Shown here: positions 19,058 to 28,447 of the stretch, in pieces
Position numbering within the stretch: the first letter of the stretch is position 1
Layout of the letters: every line of letters starts with the position of its first letter
Source of the DNA: Kushneria marisflavi
GTDB taxonomy: Bacteria > Pseudomonadota > Gammaproteobacteria > Pseudomonadales > Halomonadaceae
Direction of reading: 5' to 3'
Assembly: GCF_002157205.1 (NCBI RefSeq)
Contig: NZ_CP021358.1
Span: forward strand, 1,116,001-1,180,000
Length of the DNA stretch: 64,000 nucleotides
Notes under the pieces: generated by a model
Seen by the model: only the letters and a program-made list of their open reading frames with translations
Told to the model about the DNA's origin: nothing
Databases searched by the model: none
Position numbers and translations under genes: made by a program

Positions 19058-19927
19058 TCAGTTCTGGCCGGCATCCATCGCCTCAAGGCTTGCCTCGATA
19101 TAGAGACGGCGCAGGGCTCTGGCAATCTCTCCAGGCTCGCCGCTCCCTACAGGGCGCTGATCGATCGACACTACCGGATACACCAGCGATGTGGCCGAGG
19201 TCATGAAGGCCTCCCGAGCGTTTTGCGCCTCCTTGATGGTAAACCCGCGCTCCTCGACCTTCATATCATGCTCCCTGGCCAGCTGCATGACGGTACGGCG
19301 GGTGATGCCATGCAAAAGCGAGCGAGACAGCTCTCGAGTGATCAGCGTGTTGTCATGATCAACGATCCAGGCATTGCTGGAAGAGCCCTCGGTCACCAGC
19401 CCCGACTCCACCAGCCAGGCATCATCGGCCCCGCGCTTTTTGGCCTCCATCTTGGCCATGGACGGATACAGCAACTGAACCGTCTTGATATCGCGACGAC
19501 CCCAGCGCATGTCGGGCAGGGAGATGACCTTGAGCCCCCGTTCGGCCAACGGGCTGTCGATGATGGGCTTTTGCTGGGTAAACGCCACCACCGTGGCCGG
19601 CGTCTGCGATTCGGGATAGGCAAAGTCCCGGTCGGCGACACCGCGGGTCACCTGTAGATACACCAGCCCTTCCTGCAGGGCGTTTTTATCGATCAGCTGA
19701 CGATGAATATCGCGCAGAGCATTATCATTAAGAGAGAGATGCATGTTCAGCTCGTTGAGCGAGCGATGCAGACGCGCGGCGTGCCCCTCGAAATCCACCA
19801 GCCTGCCCTTGAGCACGGCCGTCACCTCATAAATGCCGTCGGCAAACAGAAAGCCGCGATCAAAGACAGAAACGCTGGCTTCACTTTCCGGTACGTACCG
19901 ACCATTGACGTAGACTGTTCGTAACAT
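19058..19927 (-). CDS. dat: D-amino acid aminotransferase (class IV PLP enzyme)
   Basis: This fold-type IV transaminase (289 aa) interconverts D-amino acids and 2-oxo acids. The PLP lysine is Lys148 in RRDIK and the acidic partner is Glu180 in LVTEGSSSNAW; the spacing of 32 matches Lys145/Glu177 of the Bacillus D-AAT. SLLHGITRRTV is the phosphate-binding region. The ATG at 19927 starts MLRTVYVNGRYVPE as in the family. A branched-chain or 4-amino-4-deoxychorismate lyase role is less likely given these blocks. It lies divergent from trhO across 274 bases. Confidence 0.88.
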   Translation of the reverse strand: MLRTVYVNGRYVPESEASVSVFDRGFLFADGIYEVTAVLKGRLVDFEGHAARLHRSLNELNMHLSLNDNALRDIHRQLIDKNALQEGLVYLQVTRGVADRDFAYPESQTPATVVAFTQQKPIIDSPLAERGLKVISLPDMRWGRRDIKTVQLLYPSMAKMEAKKRGADDAWLVESGLVTEGSSSNAWIVDHDNTLITRELSRSLLHGITRRTVMQLAREHDMKVEERGFTIKEAQNAREAFMTSATSLVYPVVSIDQRPVGSGEPGEIARALRRLYIEASLEAMDAGQN

Positions 19928-20201
19928 GAGCCCTTCCACTGTGCGTTGTTCTGCGCCATAAGCGCGCAGGGGTAATCTTGTTATCAGGCCATCTACCGCG
20001 ACCCATTACCCTGATCATATCAGTGCCATCGGGGTGCTGCGCGGCGGGACAAATGCTCTGCCCTGTCGCTGGCGATATTCGACACGGCAACAGGCAGGGG
20101 TGCAACCGGACAAACGGATGCGTAAAATGCGCGCCGACGCCCATTCGGGCTCATGGCCCCCCTGGTCCGCCCCTTGCGAGGGCGACTGCCTGGAGAATCA
20201 T

Positions 20202-21161
20202 ATGACACCCCCAGATCTACCCAACGAGGGCCCCATTGTGGTGGCCGCCCTCTACAAGTTCGTCTCACTTCCCGACTTTGAGGCCCTGCGCGAACCGTTA
20301 CTCGACGCCATGCGCACCAATGATGTCAAGGGCACCCTGCTGCTGGCCGAGGAAGGCATCAACGGCACTGTCTCCGGCACGCAGGACAGCATCAATGCCC
20401 TGCTGAACTGGCTCAAGAGCGACCCGCGACTGGCGGATCTCGAGCACAAGGAATCCCGGGCGCAGGAGCAGCCGTTTTACCGTACCAAGGTCAAACTGAA
20501 ACGCGAGATCGTGACCCTTGGCGTGGATGGCGTTGATCCCAACCGCCGAGTCGGCACCTACGTTGAACCCGAGCAGTGGAACGAACTGATCAGCGACCCG
20601 GAAGTGCTGCTGATCGACACGCGCAATGACTACGAAGTCGAAATCGGCACCTTTGAAGGTGCGGTAGACCCGAAGACCCGCTCGTTTCGTGAGTTTCCCG
20701 AGTATGTGAAGGCCCATTACGACCCGGCCAGACACAAGAAGGTCGCCATGTTCTGCACGGGAGGCATTCGCTGCGAGAAGGCCTCCAGCTACATGCTGGA
20801 GCAGGGATTTGAAGAGGTGTATCACCTCAAGGGGGGCATCCTGAAATATTTGGAAACGGTGCCCGAGCAGGATTCCCGCTGGCGCGGCGACTGCTTTGTG
20901 TTCGACAACCGTGTGACCGTGCGCCATGACCTCAGCGAAGGCGAGTTTGACCAGTGTCACGCCTGCCGACGTCCTATTTCAGCAAAAGACCAACAGTCAG
21001 AGTATTACGAACCGGGCATCAGCTGCCCGCACTGCTGGGACAGCCTGCCCGAGAAGACGCGTGCAGGCGCCCGCGAGCGTCAGCGCCAGATCGAACTGGC
21101 AAAGGCACGCGGAGAAGCCCACCCCATCGGTCGCGATCCACGTACTGGCCAGAACCACTGA
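20202..21161 (+). CDS. trhO: tRNA uridine(34) hydroxylase TrhO (YceA)
   Basis: TrhO makes 5-hydroxyuridine at the wobble position of some tRNAs, using O2. The N-terminal domain [18 protein letters not shown] is followed by a rhodanese domain with active-site loop [11 protein letters not shown] (Cys185 and Cys191). A C-terminal zinc-finger-like part has CHACRRP and CPHCWD. The ATG at 20202 has a TGGAGA ribosome site and gives 319 aa. It is not part of an obvious operon, although glnE ends convergently 43 bases later. Confidence 0.94.
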   Translation: MTPPDLPNEGPIVVAALYKFVSLPDFEALREPLLDAMRTNDVKGTLLLAEEGINGTVSGTQDSINALLNWLKSDPRLADLEHKESRAQEQPFYRTKVKLKREIVTLGVDGVDPNRRVGTYVEPEQWNELISDPEVLLIDTRNDYEVEIGTFEGAVDPKTRSFREFPEYVKAHYDPARHKKVAMFCTGGIRCEKASSYMLEQGFEEVYHLKGGILKYLETVPEQDSRWRGDCFVFDNRVTVRHDLSEGEFDQCHACRRPISAKDQQSEYYEPGISCPHCWDSLPEKTRAGARERQRQIELAKARGEAHPIGRDPRTGQNH

Positions 21162-21204
21162 GCCAGAATCAGGCCATCGGACCGGGCCGCCCAACAGGGC
21201 GGCC

Positions 21205-24150
21205 TTATGGGTCGGTGGACGCCTGAGCACTATCGGAGGTTTCCCCATCGGATTCGAGATAGCGCTGCCAAAGGGCCTGTACGGCCTGGCGGTGCTCGAC
21301 GAATCCAGCCTCCGGCACCAGCGCTCCGGCACGCGTCAATGCCCCACGGTGGCTGGCATCACGGTAGGCAAGCCAGGCCTTGCGCAGCTGTTCGGCGCCT
21401 TCAAACGGCAGATGGCCGGACGACTCCAGCGTCTCCAGTATTCGCATGTTGTCGGTATAGGTCAGCAGGGCCTTTTCACGGTGCCCCATGGCCAGCACTG
21501 CAAACTGATTCATGAACTCGATATCGACCATGCCGCCCGGGTCCTGCTTGAGATGGAACCAGCCGGCAGTTCGTGTCTGCTGACTGCTGCCCAGGTGCTG
21601 ACGCATCTTCTCGCGCATGGCGACCACTTCGCGTTTGAGCGTTTCCACGTCCGGCGCTCTTGAAAGCGTCTCTCGGCGAATATCTTCAAACCGGTGGGCC
21701 AGCGCCGGACTACCAGCCACGGCGCGGGCACGCACCAGCGCCTGATGCTCCCACACCCACGCCTCGCGCCGCTGATAATCGGCAAACGCTTCCAGCGATG
21801 AGACCAGAAGCCCCGAGTTGCCCGATGGGCGCAGGCGCATATCCACTTCATAGAGTACGCCGGCAGGCGTCGTGGTGGTCAGCATGTGAATGATGCGCTG
21901 ACCCATGCGGGCATAGAAGACCGGGTTGTCGAGGCTGCGATCCCCATTGGTACTGCCTCGTGGATCGGCATCATGCAAAAAGACCAGATCCAGATCAGAA
22001 CCATAGCCCAGCTCGATCCCGCCAAGCTTGCCATAGCCCACCACCAGAAAATCGGCTTCCTCGGCGCCGGCATGACTCCCATCGCGTCGACGGGGATAGC
22101 CGTGACGCGCCGTCAGCCCCTGCCAGGCCAGCTGCACGACGGCTTCCAGTACCACCTCGGCGATCATGGTCAGATGATCACTGACCACCATCAGCGGGCG
22201 CGCGCCGGCCACATCGGCTGCCGCCACATTGAGCACGCGGGCATGACGAAACAGCCGCAGCGCCTCAAGCTGGCTCTCTTCATCGTTGGGGGGCAAGCGT
22301 GACAGGGTCTGTCGTAATTCATCTTCCAGCTCACCACGCTCGGGCGGCGTATAGAGATTGCGCGGGTCGAGCAACTCATCCAGCAGTACCGGATAGCGCG
22401 CCAGCTGCTCGCTGATCCAGGCGCTGGCACTGCAAAGACGCACGAACTGCGTCAGCGCATCGGGGTTTTCCTTGAGCAGGGACAGATAGGCCGTGCGGCG
22501 CAGCACCGCCTCTACCAGTGCCAGCACACGCTCAAGCGTGATATCCGGTGTATCAGTGGTGGCAACATTGGACAACAGCACCGGCATCAGCGCTTCAAGA
22601 CGCTCAAAGCCGATACGCTGCATGCCGGTCACGGCGCGTCCGTGACGCAGCTTGAGCAGGCGCTCGCGGGCCCGCGGCGGGTCGCGAAAACCGGACTCGG
22701 ACAGCAGCGCAATCGCGGCCTCATCATCAAAGGCCTCCTGCCAGAGCGCCCGCCACTCTTCGAGTGCACCAGCCTCGATCAGCTCGTGATCCTCTTCTTC
22801 AGGGGGGGCCACAACCTCATCAAAGCGCTCACGCACCCGGTGGCGCACCTCTTCAAGATTTGCCACCAGCCCGTCCCAGTGCTCATGTCCCATGGCAAAG
22901 GCAATACGATCACGAGCCAGCGCCTCATCGGGGAGCGATTGGGTCTGGCGATCTTCCAGCCCCTGCAGGGCGTGTTCGAGATCGCGTAGAAAAACATAGT
23001 CAGACTGCAGGGCACGTACATCGTGACGTGACATGATTTCAAGACGCTCAAGCTCGGCCAGCGCCCGTTTGAGCGAGGGCGTCTGCAGCTCGGTCACGCG
23101 ACCGCCACGAATCAGCTGAAAGGCCTGAACGACAAATTCCACCTCGCGAATACCGCCAGCACCCAGCTTGATATCATCCTCACGCCCACGACGCCGAACC
23201 TCGCGATTGATCAGTGCCTTCATTTCACGCAGGGATTCGATCGCGCCGAAGTCAATGTACTTGCGATAGACAAAGGGCCGCAGTTCCAATAACAGACGCT
23301 GTCCAGCCTCAAGATCGCCCGCAACGGGGCGCGCCTTGAGCATGGCATAGCGCTCCCACTCGCGACCCTGACTCTGGTAGTAGGACAGAAGGCTGGCGAA
23401 GCTGCCGGTCAACGGCCCGCCATCTCCCAGAGGCCGAAGACGCATGTCGACGCGAAAGACAAAGCCATCCGCCGTCACCGCATCCAGCGAGGCGATGACC
23501 TTCTGACCCAGCCGGGTGAAGTACTCCTGATGCTCCAGCGAGCGCTCACCGCCCTGCGTCTGCCCCTTTTCGGGATAGGCAAAGATCAGATCGATATCGG
23601 AAGAGAGGTTGAGCTCGCCGGCCCCTAGCTTGCCCATGCCCAGTATCACCATGCGCTGGGGCCGCCCATCACTGTCGGGTGAAGGCTCGCCATAGCGGGC
23701 TGCCAGTGCCTTTTCGTGCCAGCGCAGCGCCGCTTCCATGCAGACCTCGGCAAGGCGCGAGACGGCCGCTGCGATCCCCCAGGCATCGGCATAATCATTA
23801 CGATCACGCCAGATGATTGCCACCATGCGCTCGCGCCGAAACCGCCGCAGCACCCGCTGAAGGTCCGCCTCACTGGCGGCCCCTTCAAGGGCATGATCGA
23901 GCCAGCTTTCCAGAGTTTCCCGGGCAGGGGCGGCCACCAGCTCTTCGTGAGAAAGCAGACGATCAAGCATGACACCGTCGTTGGAGAGGGCTCGCGCCAC
24001 AAAATCACTGGCCGTGATGGTGGTGACCAGTTCACGCAGGCGCTCTTCGCCCAGGCGTGCCAGCAAGGCCTCATCAAATGTCTCAAGGGTACGACGTGCC
24101 TGCGACTGCAGTGCTTCAGGCAGGCCAGTCAGGGCAGCTTGCAGGGACAT
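21205..24150 (-). CDS. glnE: Bifunctional glutamine synthetase adenylyltransferase / deadenylase
   Basis: GlnE controls glutamine synthetase by adding or removing AMP in response to PII and glutamine. The N-terminal deadenylylating domain has NLSSDIDLIFAYPEKG and the C-terminal adenylylating domain has LGYGSDLDLVFLHDAD, both with the GSD/SSD nucleotidyltransferase motif. The ATG at 24150 with GAGAGG upstream gives 981 aa, the expected length. It is a single-gene unit divergent from the amidohydrolase gene. Confidence 0.97.
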   Translation of the reverse strand: MSLQAALTGLPEALQSQARRTLETFDEALLARLGEERLRELVTTITASDFVARALSNDGVMLDRLLSHEELVAAPARETLESWLDHALEGAASEADLQRVLRRFRRERMVAIIWRDRNDYADAWGIAAAVSRLAEVCMEAALRWHEKALAARYGEPSPDSDGRPQRMVILGMGKLGAGELNLSSDIDLIFAYPEKGQTQGGERSLEHQEYFTRLGQKVIASLDAVTADGFVFRVDMRLRPLGDGGPLTGSFASLLSYYQSQGREWERYAMLKARPVAGDLEAGQRLLLELRPFVYRKYIDFGAIESLREMKALINREVRRRGREDDIKLGAGGIREVEFVVQAFQLIRGGRVTELQTPSLKRALAELERLEIMSRHDVRALQSDYVFLRDLEHALQGLEDRQTQSLPDEALARDRIAFAMGHEHWDGLVANLEEVRHRVRERFDEVVAPPEEEDHELIEAGALEEWRALWQEAFDDEAAIALLSESGFRDPPRARERLLKLRHGRAVTGMQRIGFERLEALMPVLLSNVATTDTPDITLERVLALVEAVLRRTAYLSLLKENPDALTQFVRLCSASAWISEQLARYPVLLDELLDPRNLYTPPERGELEDELRQTLSRLPPNDEESQLEALRLFRHARVLNVAAADVAGARPLMVVSDHLTMIAEVVLEAVVQLAWQGLTARHGYPRRRDGSHAGAEEADFLVVGYGKLGGIELGYGSDLDLVFLHDADPRGSTNGDRSLDNPVFYARMGQRIIHMLTTTTPAGVLYEVDMRLRPSGNSGLLVSSLEAFADYQRREAWVWEHQALVRARAVAGSPALAHRFEDIRRETLSRAPDVETLKREVVAMREKMRQHLGSSQQTRTAGWFHLKQDPGGMVDIEFMNQFAVLAMGHREKALLTYTDNMRILETLESSGHLPFEGAEQLRKAWLAYRDASHRGALTRAGALVPEAGFVEHRQAVQALWQRYLESDGETSDSAQASTDP

Positions 24151-24225
24151 GGAAGGGCCTCTCTTTGATCCGTTACCTGTCAGCATAACGAAGATTGCAG
24201 TCGGAGCCATCACCCCGCATGCTTG

Positions 24226-24247
24226 TTATACCTGCCAAGGGTATAAA
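24226..24247 (+). promoter_or_regulatory. Probable promoter with inverted repeat upstream of the amidohydrolase gene
   Basis: TTATACC (24226-24232) and GGTATAA (24240-24246) form a perfect 7-bp inverted repeat with a 7-base centre. Its right arm merges with a TATAAAAT -10-like box. This could be an operator overlapping the promoter of the gene starting at 24288, or only a promoter. Confidence 0.45.
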
Positions 24248-24287
24248 ATACGCTGTCTCATGATCGCTAAACGCTCAAGGAGCTGCC

Positions 24288-25106
24288 ATGGCCGAGGTTA
24301 TCCCCTTTACCGGACACTACCGACACGACCATCGTGAACCGCATGGCTGCTTCGATGCTCACCTGCACATCATCGACCCCCGCTTTGCCCTGATCGATAA
24401 TCAGGGGTTTCGACCTGCCCCCTTCACCGTGGAAGACTATCGAAAGGCCACCCGCGGGCTGGACATCCGGGGCGGTGCCATCGTGTCAGGCTCCTTTCAG
24501 GGCACGGATCAGGACTATCTGCTGGCCGCACTTGAAACGCTGGGCGGTGATTTTGTAGGCGTAACACAGCTGCCTGACGAAACCAGCGATACCCGACTGC
24601 TTGAACTTGACGAGGCCGGCGTCCGGGCCATCCGATTCAATCTCAAACGGGGCATGACGACAGACCTTGAGGCCATGGCCCGCCAGGCTCAGCGCGTCTT
24701 TGATGTGGTCGGGTGGCACTGCGAGATTTATGCCGATGCCAGCGATCTCGCACCACACCTCGCACTACTGCGCACGCTCCCGGCCATCGTCATTGACCAC
24801 CTTGGGCTGTCTCAAGCGGGCGTGCCCACCCTTCTGGCCCTGGTCGAAGCCGGTGCGCACGTCAAGGCCAGCGGTTTTGGACGCGTCTCGCTGGATGTAC
24901 CGGCCACGCTTGCCGCCATTGCCGATGCCAATCCGCATGCCCTGATATTTGGCACCGACCTGCCGGGCACGCGCGCGCCTCGTCCCTTCCGGGAAGGTGA
25001 TATCGAGCTTTTACACAACACCCTGGGCGATGCCCATGCCATGCTGGCCCTTCATGACAATGCCGTCGCTCTTTACCGACCACGCGGCAGCGATAGTGTG
25101 GCCTGA
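24288..25106 (+). CDS. TIM-barrel amidohydrolase family 2 (dicarboxylate-lactonase-like)
   Basis: The product (272 aa) has the amidohydrolase_2 pattern: CFDAHLHIIDP with the first metal His pair, a central WHCEIY, the IDHLG block, and the catalytic Asp in FGTDLPG. It resembles 2-pyrone-4,6-dicarboxylate lactonase and other metal-light hydrolases of small lactones or aromatic degradation intermediates. The ATG has an AAGGAG ribosome site. The AbrB-family membrane protein follows after 50 bases and may be co-transcribed. The substrate is not inferable. Confidence 0.85.
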   Translation: MAEVIPFTGHYRHDHREPHGCFDAHLHIIDPRFALIDNQGFRPAPFTVEDYRKATRGLDIRGGAIVSGSFQGTDQDYLLAALETLGGDFVGVTQLPDETSDTRLLELDEAGVRAIRFNLKRGMTTDLEAMARQAQRVFDVVGWHCEIYADASDLAPHLALLRTLPAIVIDHLGLSQAGVPTLLALVEAGAHVKASGFGRVSLDVPATLAAIADANPHALIFGTDLPGTRAPRPFREGDIELLHNTLGDAHAMLALHDNAVALYRPRGSDSVA

Positions 25107-25156
25107 TATCATATGATCATGCCCTTCCCCCTGACCGCTGCTGGAGCCTGACCACC

Positions 25157-26236
25157 TTGCTTGCCGATCGCCTGCCTGCCTCTCCCCTTTTTCGCTGGAT
25201 CGTGTTGTTGAGCGCCTGTGCGCTGGCGAGTTTTCTGCTTCAGTGGCTACACATACCGGCCGGCGCCCTGATCGGCCCGATGGCGGTCTCCGTGGTCTTT
25301 GGCGTTACGGTAGGCGGGTTGAAGCTGCCGCGCGTATTGTTCAAGTCAGGCCAGGGCGTCATCGGGCTTTTGATCGCTCAGGCCATGACGCTGACCGTGC
25401 TCTCCACCATCGCCGAGAGCTGGCCGGCCATGATGCTGGCCACCGTGGTCACACTGGTGCTGAGCACCGTGGTCGGCATTTTGCTGGTGCGCTACGGCGG
25501 ACTGCCCGGCACCACGGCGGCCTGGGGCACCACACCGGGCGCCGCCGCCGCGATGGTCGCCATGGCAGAGCAGGCCAACGCTGACCCAAGGATCGTGGCC
25601 ACCATGCAGTACGTCCGCGTCATCTGCGTGATCATGGCCGGCGCACTGGTCAGCCATTTTCTGGGCATCTCGGAAAGCGACCACACCACCGCTCACGGCA
25701 TGACATGGGACATTAACGGTCTGCTGTCGCTGGTGGTGGCACTCGCGCTGATCGCCGCGGGTATCAGCATTTGTGATCGCCTGCTGCCGGCCGGTGCCTT
25801 GCTGGGCCCAATGCTGCTGGGGACCGTCGTGCAGGTTTCCGGGTTCATCGACATTCAGCTGCCGCTGCCGCTTCTGGAAGCCGCCTACGCCTGTATCGGC
25901 ATTTACGTGGGGCTGCGTTTTGATCGCCAGACGGTGCGCAGCGTCATGCATGCCTTCAAGTGGATGTTGATGGCATCAATGATGCTGATCGGTTTCTGCG
26001 CCCTCTCGGCGCTGATGCTGGTGCCCATGATGCACAGCGACTTTCTGACGCTATATCTGGCCACCAGCCCCGGCGGGCTGGACTCGATGACCATTATCGC
26101 CCTCGACACCCATGCCGATGTGGCCATTGTGGCGGCCCTGCAGGCCCTGCGTCTTTTCACCGTGGTGCTCATCGGACCGTCCATGGCGCGCTTTATTGCC
26201 CGCTTTGCCCGTGAGCCGTCACCCTGTTCACATTAG
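25157..26236 (+). CDS. AbrB-family membrane protein
   Basis: The product (359 aa) is hydrophobic with about 10 helices in two repeats, each carrying the family signature (IPAGALIGPM and LPAGALLGPM). These proteins, often called AbrB or, in old annotations, ammonia monooxygenase, are predicted transporters of unknown substrate. The start is TTG at 25157, preceded by GGAG at a suitable distance. It is downstream of the amidohydrolase gene on the same strand, which suggests a shared small-acid substrate (inference). Confidence 0.85.
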   Translation: MLADRLPASPLFRWIVLLSACALASFLLQWLHIPAGALIGPMAVSVVFGVTVGGLKLPRVLFKSGQGVIGLLIAQAMTLTVLSTIAESWPAMMLATVVTLVLSTVVGILLVRYGGLPGTTAAWGTTPGAAAAMVAMAEQANADPRIVATMQYVRVICVIMAGALVSHFLGISESDHTTAHGMTWDINGLLSLVVALALIAAGISICDRLLPAGALLGPMLLGTVVQVSGFIDIQLPLPLLEAAYACIGIYVGLRFDRQTVRSVMHAFKWMLMASMMLIGFCALSALMLVPMMHSDFLTLYLATSPGGLDSMTIIALDTHADVAIVAALQALRLFTVVLIGPSMARFIARFAREPSPCSH

Positions 26237-26302
26237 AGGTCTCGGCCGCCCTGTCATGGCATGGCCACGTGATTTATATCCACCTTTTTGGAGCCATCTG
26301 CG

Positions 26303-26704
26303 ATGTCCATTATTCACGTTGTTGCCGGCTGTCTGCTCGATCAGGAACAACGCCTGCTTGTTGTCAGAAAGCGTGACACTCAGCACTTCATGCTGCCCGG
26401 CGGCAAGCCTGAGCTCGGCGAAACGCCCCTGGTGACACTGACCAGAGAGTGTCAGGAGGAACTGGGCACCTCGATCGGAGAAGGCGAGCTGGCCATGCTG
26501 GGCCGCTTTCGCACCCAGGCGGCCAACGAACCTGATACCGATATCGACGCGGACGTCTTCATCATCGAGGATATGGAAGGCACGCCGCAGCCTCGCGGTG
26601 AAATCGAGGAGATACGCTGGATGGCACTCGATGACGAGACACTGACGCTGGCCCCCCTGCTCCACGACGAGGTACTGCCGGCCCTGCGTCAAAGGTTTGA
26701 GTAA
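26303..26704 (+). CDS. Nudix hydrolase
   Basis: This small protein (133 aa) has a canonical Nudix box, GGKPELGETPLVTLTRECQEELG, matching GX5EX7REUXEEXGU and so able to bind Mg for pyrophosphate hydrolysis. The ATG at 26303 is preferred over an in-frame ATG at 26288. The stop is directly followed by the start of the next gene (26706), which codes for a Nudix-like protein with no Nudix box. The substrate cannot be assigned. Confidence 0.88.
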   Translation: MSIIHVVAGCLLDQEQRLLVVRKRDTQHFMLPGGKPELGETPLVTLTRECQEELGTSIGEGELAMLGRFRTQAANEPDTDIDADVFIIEDMEGTPQPRGEIEEIRWMALDDETLTLAPLLHDEVLPALRQRFE

Positions 26705-26705
26705 C

Positions 26706-27170
26706 ATGACAGACGCTGACGCTTTCGACACCACCAAGCGGCGCGCACCGCAGCGACATGTGGCGCTCGCCCTGCTCAGCGCCCGCGATGAAGTGCTGCT
26801 GGTGCGTCAAACGCAACAGACCTGCTATAGCCTGCCCATGATGACCGTGACCGCGGATGCCGAGAACGACGCCCTGTCACGGGCCGTAGCAGCGCTCCAG
26901 ATCCTGCAATTGGCCGACGGTTCAAAGGCAGTGGACAGCGCCTGGCTGGGTCGCTTTGCTGCACCGGATAACCACGGCCGACTTGATATGCTGGAAGTCT
27001 ATATCGCCCGCCTGGGTGAGGCCCGGCTGAATGCCGATATCAACTTCGAACGTGCCTGGGCACCGCTACTGTCACTGCCGCCAGAAAACATGATTGACCC
27101 GGCCATCGGATTGCAGGTCATGCCGGCTCTGGCATCGCTGATCGATCCTGACGCCCGTCACCGGCGCTGA
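26706..27170 (+). CDS. Nudix-like protein without an intact Nudix box
   Basis: The product (154 aa) opens with [20 protein letters not shown], like the first strand pair of a Nudix fold, and has a later aromatic and acidic segment of similar spacing to Nudix proteins. The REXXEE metal signature is absent: the corresponding segment reads [15 protein letters not shown]. It is one base downstream of a true Nudix gene and probably arose by duplication. A non-catalytic or altered role is possible; it could also be an unrelated fold. Confidence 0.55.
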   Translation: MTDADAFDTTKRRAPQRHVALALLSARDEVLLVRQTQQTCYSLPMMTVTADAENDALSRAVAALQILQLADGSKAVDSAWLGRFAAPDNHGRLDMLEVYIARLGEARLNADINFERAWAPLLSLPPENMIDPAIGLQVMPALASLIDPDARHRR

Positions 27171-27189
27171 GCAGTCACTGACCCGGGGT

Positions 27190-27447
27190 GGCGCTATCCT
27201 GCAGGACCCGCTGATTTACCGTCTTTATGAGGTGGTCGGTGTCGATGGACAGACGCTCAAGGACGTCGTTCAGAAGAAGTTCATTGACAGCATCATGAGC
27301 GTCATCGACTTCTCGATGGACGTTGAGCGCGAGGAAGACCCAAAGGGCAATCGCGTCAAAATCGCCATGAATGGCAAGTTTTTGCCCGACTGGACTGGTA
27401 GCAGCTCGCGGGCTTCCGCCGCGTCGAACCGCTCAACGCGGTCATGA
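27190..27447 (+). pseudogene. cynS: C-terminal remnant of cyanase
   Basis: Translation from 27205 gives [20 protein letters not shown], then [15 protein letters not shown] and NGKFLPDW, which match the C-terminal catalytic half of cyanase. The catalytic residues known from E. coli (Arg96, Glu99, Ser122) are all retained, in IYRLYE and IMSVIDF. The N-terminal DNA-binding-like half is missing: the preceding bases belong to the Nudix-like gene. The end also diverges after KFLPDW into an unrelated tail ([15 protein letters not shown]). The fragment opens only on a GTG codon, so it is most likely a decayed gene. Confidence 0.8.
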
Positions 27448-28380
27448 CTCGACACTCATCAGCGTATCGGCGTTTTGCTCCATCAACCACTGTCTGAACA
27501 GCTGGGCGGCAGGCACGCTACGTGCCTGTCCGGGCATCAGCAATGACAGTCGTCCACGGCTGTCGATTCGGGTATCAAGCGCCTCGACCAGAAGCCCCTG
27601 CTCAAGCTCGTGTGCCAGCAGGCGCGTCCAGCCCAGTGTGACGCCCTGCCCGGCCAGCGTGGCATTCATCAAAAGCTGGTAGCTGTTGGCCGACAGCATG
27701 CGCGCCGGCGTTTGCCATACCGCGCCCAGTGTTTCGCACCAGCACTGCCAGGTCAGCCAGTCATGATAGTGATCCTCGACCACCATCAGGACGTGATGCT
27801 CAAGCAATTCGATGACATCTGCAGGTCGGCCTTCACGGGCCAGGTAGGTGGGTGAACACAGCACGGCAACCTGCTCATGATCGAAGATCGTCTCTGCCGT
27901 CATGCCGACCGGGTCCACCTCGCCCTGCAGATGGTAATAGATGCCCAGATCGCACTCGCCGGGCTCCAGCCGATTAGGATCTTCGATGATCAGCATGCGA
28001 ATGCTGATATCCGGATAGCGCGCCTGGAAGCCGCTCAACTGACGTGACAGCCAGAAAGAGGCAATGGTGGGGGATGAGGCGATGGTCAGGCTCTGCTCAC
28101 TCGGGCGTCGACGAATGTCGGCGCTGGCGTCGCCCAGCTCGCGCAGAATGCGCTGAACGAGGTGGTAATAGCGTTTGCCGATCTCGGTCAGGGCGAGCCC
28201 GGTCATCTGTCGCTCAAAAAGCGGTTTGCCCAGGTCGCTCTCCAGCCGCTGAATCTGGCGGCTTACCGCACTCTGGGTCAGGGCAAGCTCATGACTTGCC
28301 CTGGTGATGCTTGCAAGGCGCGCCGCCGCCTCAAAGGCGCGCAGACAGTTTAGAGGCGGCAACGCATGACGAGAAGACAT
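27442..28380 (-). CDS. LysR-family transcriptional regulator (GcvA-like)
   Basis: The winged helix-turn-helix is at residues 10-65 ([33 protein letters not shown]), followed by a LysR substrate-binding domain. The GcvA/TrpI-like subgroup fits the opening [17 protein letters not shown]. The ATG at 28380 is preferred to an in-frame ATG at 28416. It is on the same strand as the CocE hydrolase gene, 67 bases downstream of its stop, so it may regulate the transporter/hydrolase pair. The adjacent cyanase fragment is convergent with it. Confidence 0.9.
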   Translation of the reverse strand: MSSRHALPPLNCLRAFEAAARLASITRASHELALTQSAVSRQIQRLESDLGKPLFERQMTGLALTEIGKRYYHLVQRILRELGDASADIRRRPSEQSLTIASSPTIASFWLSRQLSGFQARYPDISIRMLIIEDPNRLEPGECDLGIYYHLQGEVDPVGMTAETIFDHEQVAVLCSPTYLAREGRPADVIELLEHHVLMVVEDHYHDWLTWQCWCETLGAVWQTPARMLSANSYQLLMNATLAGQGVTLGWTRLLAHELEQGLLVEALDTRIDSRGRLSLLMPGQARSVPAAQLFRQWLMEQNADTLMSVES

Positions 28381-28447
28381 GAACAACGCTCGCGACACCG
28401 GGGAAAAAGCCAGCATAGCATGCTGATCAGGTCGGCAGATGACCGCC

